NCBI GenBank assembly: GCA_031258615.1
Contig: JAIRMP010000103.1
Coordinates: 1-11,053 of the forward strand
Source of the DNA: Spirochaetaceae bacterium
Lineage (GTDB): Bacteria > Spirochaetota > Spirochaetia > Treponematales > Breznakiellaceae
DNA: 11,053 nt
Direction: 5' to 3'
Positions 6,189 to 11,053 of the stretch are shown piece after piece. Under the pieces are notes generated by a model, which worked only from the letters and a program-made list of their open reading frames with translations, did not search any database and was not told the DNA's origin. A program made the translations under genes and the position numbers. Numbering within the stretch: the first letter of the stretch is position 1; each line of letters opens with the position of its first letter.

Positions 6189-6521
6189 TTGAAAGATGCG
6201 AATAAAACACCGCGGGGGAAAGTGCCGCCGCGGCAGGACAAGGAACTTGAACTCATTCCCAATAAAAAATATTGCTTGACTCGGCAAATGTACCTGTTTC
6301 GGGAACAGCAAGTCAGCCCGCAGGTCAATGACTATTTGACGATAGGCGCTGTTGTTACCTATCTGAAATCCGGGGAATTAGTTGAAGAGAACAATGTGCG
6401 TATGCCCTGGGTATATGTGCGAAGTGAAAAGCAAAAGAAAGCGGACATGGGAAAGGGCCGGGAAGGCTGGTGCTTCTCCCATTATTTACAAGCGGTAGAA
6501 GACGAGGAGACCGGCGTATGA
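6189..6521 (+). CDS. SH3b-like (bacterial SH3) domain protein coupled to OadG
   Basis: The 110-residue product starts at TTG 6189, with AAGGAG (6176-6181) 7 nt upstream; the ATG at 6171 in the same frame has no ribosome site. No signal peptide or membrane helix is visible, and the first 20 residues are polar and basic. Residues about 25-102 resemble a bacterial SH3 fold: KKYCLTRQMYLFRE, then YLTIGAVVTYLKSGEL, then PWVYVRSE and the closing GWCFSHYL. Such folds bind peptides or cell-wall ligands, but without an export signal a cytoplasmic role is more likely here. Its stop overlaps the ATG of the next gene by 4 bp, so the two are translationally coupled. The SH3b assignment is a pattern judgement. 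Confidence 0.65.
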   Translation: MKDANKTPRGKVPPRQDKELELIPNKKYCLTRQMYLFREQQVSPQVNDYLTIGAVVTYLKSGELVEENNVRMPWVYVRSEKQKKADMGKGREGWCFSHYLQAVEDEETGV

Positions 6522-6781
6522 CGATTGCCAAAATGTTTGAACAAAGCGCCGTTTTAACGGTGCTTGGAATGACAGTTGTGTTTGCTTTTTTGTGGGTTAT
6601 GATAATCTGCCTGAACATGACCGCAAAGCTGGTGCATAAAATGGGCTGGGATAAGGATGTGAGGCCGCCGCTGAATACCGCTATCCCTCCAAAAAACACA
6701 AGCTGGGAGGCAGGGCCGGAAATTACCGCCGCTATAACAGCGGCGGTAATAGAATACCGGAGACAAGTGGAGGCGTCATGA
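6518..6781 (+). CDS. OadG-like small subunit (sodium-pumping decarboxylase gamma chain family)
   Basis: The 87-residue protein starts at ATG 6518 inside the stop of the previous gene; GAGGAGA (6504-6510) is its ribosome site. One membrane helix spans about residues 12-35 in the form SAVLTVLGMTVVFAFLWVMI. This short, N-terminal-helix design with a GM.VVF core is typical of OadG. The soluble tail (40-87) has WEAGPEITAAITAAVIEYRR, a pattern often seen at the end of OadG-type chains. OadG joins the alpha (carboxyltransferase) and beta (sodium channel) subunits of oxaloacetate or methylmalonyl-CoA decarboxylase at the inner membrane. Neither partner is nearby; only a 15-codon ORF follows with a 4-bp overlap. 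OadG-like proteins are short and diverge fast, so the assignment is by pattern. Confidence 0.72.
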   Translation: MTIAKMFEQSAVLTVLGMTVVFAFLWVMIICLNMTAKLVHKMGWDKDVRPPLNTAIPPKNTSWEAGPEITAAITAAVIEYRRQVEAS

Positions 6782-6825
6782 ATGAAGGTTATGTACTCTA
6801 TATGTCTCTGCTGATACTCCTTTAA
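6778..6825 (+). pseudogene. Truncated third gene of the SH3b-OadG operon (15 codons)
   Basis: ATG 6778 overlaps the OadG stop in an ATGA junction, and the frame encodes only MNEGYVLYMSLLILL before TAA at 6823-6825. The same junction type between the two preceding genes suggests that a real downstream cistron once began here. A functional micropeptide is also possible. The 63 bp that follow, up to the end of aroC, look non-coding. Confidence 0.4.
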
Positions 6826-6888
6826 CAGAACGTTAAACGAAACATTTTGTATAACGTTACCTGTAAAAGCAAATTGAGTACCGGCTGG

Positions 6889-7992
6889 TCAGGCAAGCCT
6901 GTCGGAGCGGCGGCGCAGCATCAGGTCGGCCAGGACGATGGCCGTCATCGCTTCCACGACAGGCACGGCGCGCGGGCACACACAAAGATCGTGCCGCCCG
7001 CCTATCTCAAGCTCAACTTCCCGGCCAAACCTGTCAACCGTGAGCTGTTTCTTCGCGATTGATGGAACCGGTTTGAACGCGGCACGGAATACGAGTTCCG
7101 CGCCGTTTGATATGCCTCCCAGGACTCCGCCCGCACTGTTGCCTGAATAGGCGACAGTGCGGGCGGAGCCAGGCGGGCATCCTCCGGGAAGGGGTCTGTC
7201 GTTGTTTTGTGAGCCGGTTAGGCGTGAGGCGGAGAAGCCCGCGCCAAATTCTATGCCTTTGACAGCGCCCAACGATATGACGGCCTGGGAAATCAGTGCG
7301 TCCAGCTTGTCGAAAACAGGATCGCCCAGCCCTGCGGGCAAACCCTGAACACGACATTCCACAACTCCGCCTGCGCTTTCGCCGGCATCGCGTAGTTCTT
7401 CTATTTTGGCCGCGATTCTGTCCGCCGTGCGGCGGCATGGAACACGGAATATGTTTTTTTCCGCTTCGTTGGGGTCAAAATTATCCGAGTCCGGCGACGG
7501 CGCCTCTATTCCGGCGATCGCCTGCGTCCATGCATGGATCGTAACGCCGCTTCCGGTTAGTAAGACGCGGGCGACAGCGCCAGCCGCTACACGCGCCGCA
7601 GTTTCACGGGCAGAACTGCGCCCTCCGCCACGGTGGTCACGGAAGCCGTATTTAATGTCCCATACAATATCGGCGTGACCGGGTCTGTATACATCTTTCA
7701 GTTTGTCGTAATCCGCCGATCGCTGCGCCATATTGCGTATAACTATTGCGATGGGCGTGCCGAGGGTACGCCCTTCAAAGATACCTGAGAGGATTTCCGG
7801 TTCGTCCGCCTCCCGGCGCGATGTCGAGACTCCCCCGCCGCCGGGGCGCCGCCGTGCCAGATCGCGCCGTACCGTCTCCACATCCAGTAGCAGGCCGGCG
7901 GGGCAGCCGTCAACGACACAGCCCACCGCCGCTCCGTGCGATTCGCCAAACGTAATAACCTTGAAAACCTGCCCAAAACAATTGCCGCTCAT
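6889..7992 (-). CDS. aroC: Chorismate synthase
   Basis: AroC turns 5-enolpyruvylshikimate-3-phosphate into chorismate in the cytoplasm, using reduced FMN; it is the last step of the shikimate pathway. The 367-residue product begins MSGNCFGQVFKVITFGESHG, the conserved start. It also holds the RRRPG segment (48-51), RPGHADIVWDIKYGFRDHRGG (103-123, residues of the active site), GGRSSARETAARVAAGAV, SGNSAGGVLGGISNG and the end GRHDLCVCPRAVPVVEAM. The chosen ATG (7990-7992) gives the family's normal N-terminus; the frame extends upstream to 8106 but that part has no family match. No ribosome site is visible before this ATG. It lies 148 bp after selB on the same strand and converges with the SH3b-OadG genes. 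The protein is complete. Confidence 0.96.
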   Translation of the reverse strand: MSGNCFGQVFKVITFGESHGAAVGCVVDGCPAGLLLDVETVRRDLARRRPGGGGVSTSRREADEPEILSGIFEGRTLGTPIAIVIRNMAQRSADYDKLKDVYRPGHADIVWDIKYGFRDHRGGGRSSARETAARVAAGAVARVLLTGSGVTIHAWTQAIAGIEAPSPDSDNFDPNEAEKNIFRVPCRRTADRIAAKIEELRDAGESAGGVVECRVQGLPAGLGDPVFDKLDALISQAVISLGAVKGIEFGAGFSASRLTGSQNNDRPLPGGCPPGSARTVAYSGNSAGGVLGGISNGAELVFRAAFKPVPSIAKKQLTVDRFGREVELEIGGRHDLCVCPRAVPVVEAMTAIVLADLMLRRRSDRLA

Positions 7993-8140
7993 AAGGATTA
8001 GGATATGGGTTTTTGTATATGGAAACAAGAAGCCGGGCAACGGATAAACGCATACCAATGCAATTTGTACAAATGATATTATTTTGACGGAATTATTGCC
8101 GCCCATACTTCATAAGTCACCGAGACAGCCCACAGCGGCG

Positions 8141-10093
8141 CTATTTTGACAGGAGCCTTTTGTCTCCGGAGCGCCGCGTCAGGCCCTGTAGATCGAGAAA
8201 ATCAAGAATGGCGAGACTCAGTTTTCTGTTTACGCCTATAGCGTCCCGCAGGGCAGCGACAGTTATATCTCCCATTGAGGATAATATTTTAATGAGGTTG
8301 TCCCGCAGCTCACGAGAGAACAGCAGTTCCCCGTCTATCATCCACAGTTCTTCCCGCTCCCGCAGGTACGCGGCTGCCCTCTTTATGTCCTGATACGGAC
8401 GCCCCAGCCTGCTTTCAAGTTCCCGCAATTTTAGAAGGTTGAAGCCGGACGCCGCCGCCTCCTGCTTGATCCGCCCGGCAAGCTCCAGCAGCTTCTTGTC
8501 AACAGACTGGCTGAAGTCCGCTGCCCGGTAACAGGTTTTCCCCTGCGCGGCGACGGGCGAGATAATGTTCCTTGCCGCCATCATGCCGGCCAGGTCTTTG
8601 AAATCCATGCCCTTGATCCGGACAGAGCCGTGAACACTGTCCATGGACGCGGACAATTTCTCCACATCCATACCGGCCAGTTCCGGGTACTTTGCGTGAA
8701 ACTCACGCAGAAGCCGTAGCGCCCGCCTCCCGGCCCGTTCAAAGGTTTCTGCCGCGATAAAGTTACGTGAAGCCCCGAATTCAAGAACGCCGTACTTATC
8801 AGGCTCGCGGGACATCTCGCCAATGCACACGTCAAAGTAGTCCCTGTCCATCTGGGACAGTTCATGGAGGCCGGACAAACTTATCACGCCCCTGTCGTGC
8901 ACGATCGCGGCAAGCAGGGCCGCGGGCGTGAAATCGGCGGCAAGCGCCTCGGTAATCACGGCCTTCGCTTCGCGGTCAGCCTTGCCCCGGGCGGGCTCGG
9001 CATTCGCCAGCACGATCCGCCCTCCCCCTATGGTAACGAGGGGGCTGTAAAACCGTATCACGAACCGCTGCCCGGCCACAGCCGCTATCGGGTATTCGGT
9101 CAAAATCTGCGCGGGCCCGCCGTTCCCCGGCAGGATGCCGGATTTCTTTTCACCGCCGTCCATTCTGAGCAGCGCGATTCTGGCAACCACGTCTGCGGTT
9201 CCGGCATGAAGCCGCACCCTCTGCCAATGCGTTACCGGCTCGGAGGCCGAAGGCAGCACCGAAAGCCACGCGCTCATGCAACGGGTAGCGATGAACGCCC
9301 CTCGGGCGCAGAGGGCGTCCCCTCTCTTCAAATCATCCTGGGAAACAGAGGACAGGTTGACCGCCGCCCGCTGGCCGGCCGTAACGGAAGCGGTCTTCGC
9401 CCCGTGAGATTGCAGCGAGCGAACCCGCGCTGACGCACCGCCGGGCAGGATGTCGACCTCATCACCCTCCGAAACGCTGCCCTGGTAGGCGACGCCGGTT
9501 ACCACAGTGCCGAACCCCTTCTTGCTGAAAACCCGGTCTACCGGGAAAAAGAACGCGCCCCGGCTGTTTCGCGGCGGTATTTTCTCCACAATCCTTTCCA
9601 TTTCCGCCAGCAGGAGCGGAATACCTTCCCCGCTTACCGCCGAAACAGGTATGATTGGCGCGCCGTCAAGGCAGGCGCCCCGCGTCAGGTCGAAGGCTTC
9701 CGAGGCCGCCAGCTCAAGGGTTTCCTCGTCCGCCAAATCCTTCTTTGTCAGCGCCACAAGCCCGAACCTGACCCCCAGAATATTGAGGATATCGAGGTGT
9801 TCCCGCGTCTGCGGCATCACCCCTTCGGTCGCCGCTATCACCAGTATGGCCGCGTCCATGCCCGCGGCCCCGGCGGCCATCTGCCGTATAAAGCGCTCGT
9901 GCCCGGGGACATCTATGATGCTGACGGTCTTGCCGCCGGGCAGACGGAGCGGGGCAAAGCCGAGCTCTATCGTGATACCCCGGCGCTTCTCCTCCTCAAG
10001 GCGGTCGCAGTCTACGCCGGTCATCGCGCGGACAAGCGCCGTCTTGCCGTGGTCTATATGCCCCGCCGTGCCAAAAATAAACGGATACTCCAT
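8141..10093 (-). CDS. selB: Selenocysteine-specific elongation factor SelB
   Basis: SelB is a GTPase that delivers selenocysteyl-tRNA to UGA codons marked by a SECIS hairpin. The product has 650 residues, normal for bacterial SelB. The G-domain shows GHIDHGKT (11-18, P-loop), RRGITIELGFA (37-47, SelB-type switch I), DVPGHERF (61-68), TKKD (116-119) and SAVSG (151-155). Beta-barrel domains follow (FFFPVDRVFSKKGFGTVVTG). From about residue 380 on the sequence suits the winged-helix repeats that bind SECIS, with FTPAALLAA, ELREFHAKYPELAG-like and GLTRRSGDKRLL segments. I chose ATG 10091-10093 (AGG 5 nt before) over an upstream ATG at 10168, whose extra 25 residues run back toward the repeats. 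No selA, selD, tRNA-Sec or selenoprotein gene is in the window. Confidence 0.95.
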   Translation of the reverse strand: MEYPFIFGTAGHIDHGKTALVRAMTGVDCDRLEEEKRRGITIELGFAPLRLPGGKTVSIIDVPGHERFIRQMAAGAAGMDAAILVIAATEGVMPQTREHLDILNILGVRFGLVALTKKDLADEETLELAASEAFDLTRGACLDGAPIIPVSAVSGEGIPLLLAEMERIVEKIPPRNSRGAFFFPVDRVFSKKGFGTVVTGVAYQGSVSEGDEVDILPGGASARVRSLQSHGAKTASVTAGQRAAVNLSSVSQDDLKRGDALCARGAFIATRCMSAWLSVLPSASEPVTHWQRVRLHAGTADVVARIALLRMDGGEKKSGILPGNGGPAQILTEYPIAAVAGQRFVIRFYSPLVTIGGGRIVLANAEPARGKADREAKAVITEALAADFTPAALLAAIVHDRGVISLSGLHELSQMDRDYFDVCIGEMSREPDKYGVLEFGASRNFIAAETFERAGRRALRLLREFHAKYPELAGMDVEKLSASMDSVHGSVRIKGMDFKDLAGMMAARNIISPVAAQGKTCYRAADFSQSVDKKLLELAGRIKQEAAASGFNLLKLRELESRLGRPYQDIKRAAAYLREREELWMIDGELLFSRELRDNLIKILSSMGDITVAALRDAIGVNRKLSLAILDFLDLQGLTRRSGDKRLLSK

Positions 10094-10403
10094 CTCAACC
10101 TGCTTTACCGCCAAAGTATGCCCCAAACGGCCAGTCCCGCCAAGCAGGGCACCCAGCCCCCACACCAACGGTAGGAGTTTGCGGTAAGCCAGCCGCCTTC
10201 AGGCGGCTGAGACCACCGACCCGCGTGTGGGTTGTGCCGCCGGCACAACCTCACAGCGGCAAGCCGCTTCGCGGCTTGAGGCGCAAAGTCCTATGGCAAG
10301 CCTACGGCTTGCCACGATTGCTTCGGCGCTACGCGCTTCGCAATGACGGCGCTACGCGCTTGTTCAACCCACCATAGAAAGCCGCCCGGCGACTCACTAT
10401 TAA
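10094..10403. repeat. Repeat island between selB and the retropepsin-like gene
   Basis: No gene is supported here. The stretch is a run of short palindromes: 9-bp arms centred near 10199 (10190-10209), GGTTGTGCCG-C-CGGCACAACC (10230-10250), CAAGCCGCTTCGCGGCTTG (10260-10278) and GGCAAGCCTACGGCTTGCC (10295-10313). Two exact copies of GGCGCTACGCGCTT follow (10325-10338 and 10348-10361). CGCTTCGCAATGACG (10334-10348) is the reverse complement of CGTCATTGCGAAGCG, a core also seen at 2450-2463. The first part (10094-10125) is the selB leader. Confidence 0.75.
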
Positions 10404-10817
10404 CTACTTGACCACGCTGAGTCTCGTGTCGCCGTGAGCGCCGACAACCTCTTTTCGTTTGGGGTTCACCGTCAAATCCATCGCTTCAAGTGGCAGCGCG
10501 CCCAGCAGCACCTCCGTCTCGCCGGGAAGGACTACCGCTTCGCAATCGGCCTTCCGGTTCTTCCAACAAATCCGTACCATCTCCGTTACCTGGCTGGGGA
10601 CTTTTCCCCCGCCGGCAAGGGTAGTGTCAAGGGTTTCCTCCACCCGCAGCCCCAGCTTTTCCCGGGTTGCCTCGTTGATGACAAGCGTCCACGCGCCGGT
10701 GTTCACCACCGCGTTCACCGTCAGCCGCCTGACCTGCTCCTGAGGTATATAACCCCGGTTCGCGACTTCGTGATCCCCGATGTTTACCAGGGTAATTTCC
10801 GTTCTTACTTCTCCCAT
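10404..10817 (-). CDS. Clan AA retropepsin-like protein with Asn in place of the catalytic Asp
   Basis: The 137-residue product resembles small bacterial retropepsin-like proteins (clan AA aspartic peptidases). LTVNAVVNTGAWTLVINEATREKLGL (32-57) is the region holding the D-T-G motif, and VLLGALPLE (103-111) is the hydrophobic-Gly segment that closes the active site. Here the motif reads N39-T-G-A (codon AAC at 10703-10701), so the usual catalytic Asp is missing; one G-to-A change would do this. The protein may be inactive or a binding protein only. ATG 10817 is supported by AAGGAG 6 nt upstream. No signal peptide or membrane helix is seen. It lies between a repeat island and a transposase start, an accessory setting. 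Its cellular role is unknown; related genes occur as several paralogues in some genomes, as far as I recall. Confidence 0.8.
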   Translation of the reverse strand: MGEVRTEITLVNIGDHEVANRGYIPQEQVRRLTVNAVVNTGAWTLVINEATREKLGLRVEETLDTTLAGGGKVPSQVTEMVRICWKNRKADCEAVVLPGETEVLLGALPLEAMDLTVNPKRKEVVGAHGDTRLSVVK

Positions 10818-10837
10818 AAAAATCTCCTTACCGCCAA

Positions 10838-10867
10838 AATATATGGTTAATAGTTATTAGTTAATAA
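10838..10867 (-). promoter_or_regulatory. AT-rich candidate promoter region of the retropepsin-like gene
   Basis: On the - strand TATATT (10843-10838) is a plausible -10 box, 20 nt before the start codon; no good -35 box is seen. A perfect dyad TTATTA-GT-TAATAA (10854-10867) lies just upstream and could bind a regulator. The evidence is weak. Confidence 0.3.
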
Positions 10868-10926
10868 TGCGAATCAAGGGTTGAAGTAAAGGCAAACGGC
10901 ACAAAAGGTTGTAAGCTTAATGTACT

Positions 10927-11053
10927 ATGTTGAACGACATTAAACTGATAGAACTCTATTGTACCGTCTGCTATTATTATGATAGCGCATTAGCCGCCCA
11001 AGCTCAACGGATGAGTAACAACGACCGTCCGGTTTTCACGGATGCCGAATGCC
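10927..11053 (+). CDS. Probable transposase, N-terminal fragment cut by the window end
   Basis: ATG 10927 opens a frame that is still open at the last base, giving 42 residues. It begins MLNDIKLIELYCTVCYYYD and continues with RMSNNDRPVFTDAEC. The order of an N-terminal LIELY..V.YYYD helix, SNN and FTD.EC is typical of a group of DDE transposases related to IS4 or IS982. The family cannot be fixed without the catalytic part. A stop codon just upstream (10918-10920) in the same frame makes this ATG the first possible start. No terminal inverted repeat could be identified in the 59 bp before it. It is divergent from the retropepsin-like gene. Confidence 0.6.
   Translation, partial: MLNDIKLIELYCTVCYYYDSALAAQAQRMSNNDRPVFTDAEC

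Noticed and set aside
8864..9433. Open + strand frame of 189 codons opposite selB
   Set aside because: Antisense shadow of selB in GC-rich sequence; low-complexity product.
10190..10375. CRISPR-like array
   Set aside because: The repeats are hairpins of differing sequence with no regular spacers and no cas gene.

Overview
The window looks like a bacterial chromosome segment from a spirochaete, most likely a Treponema of the termite-gut type. This is an inference from a relaxed lipobox on the LptC-like protein, the Lpt gene order, an OadG-like small subunit, a clan AA retropepsin-like gene and abundant short palindromic intergenic repeats. No rRNA or tRNA was seen, so the placement is not proven.

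Left part (1-2168): the 3' end of a Cys/Met-metabolism PLP enzyme, frameshifted in a G run, meets mnmA (tRNA 2-thiouridylase) tail to tail. mnmA is divergent from an Rrf2-family regulator with three cysteines, so sulfur-linked genes are clustered. A 75-bp element with 19-bp perfect inverted arms lies in the mnmA leader.

Centre left (2169-5047): a gene-free repeat island of about 440 bp is followed by lptC-like, lptA and lptB on the + strand. These form a lipopolysaccharide/glycolipid transport module: a lipoprotein anchor, a periplasmic bridge and the ATPase. LptC carries a long acidic tail, and LptB has an unusual N-terminal extension of about 120 residues.

Centre (5048-6888): two small two-helix membrane proteins of unknown function come first. 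A translationally coupled pair follows, an SH3b-like protein and an OadG-like subunit. It ends in a 15-codon ORF that looks like a truncated third gene. A non-coding stretch with hairpins precedes the pair.

Right part (6889-11053): on the - strand are aroC (chorismate synthase), selB (selenocysteine-specific elongation factor) and a retropepsin-like gene whose expected catalytic Asp is Asn. A second repeat island separates selB from the retropepsin-like gene. The window ends inside the 5' end of a probable transposase on the + strand.

No complete new defence or mobile system was recognised. The most noteworthy points are the pseudo-protease, the LptB extension, the palindrome inside the mnmA leader and the two hairpin-repeat islands.
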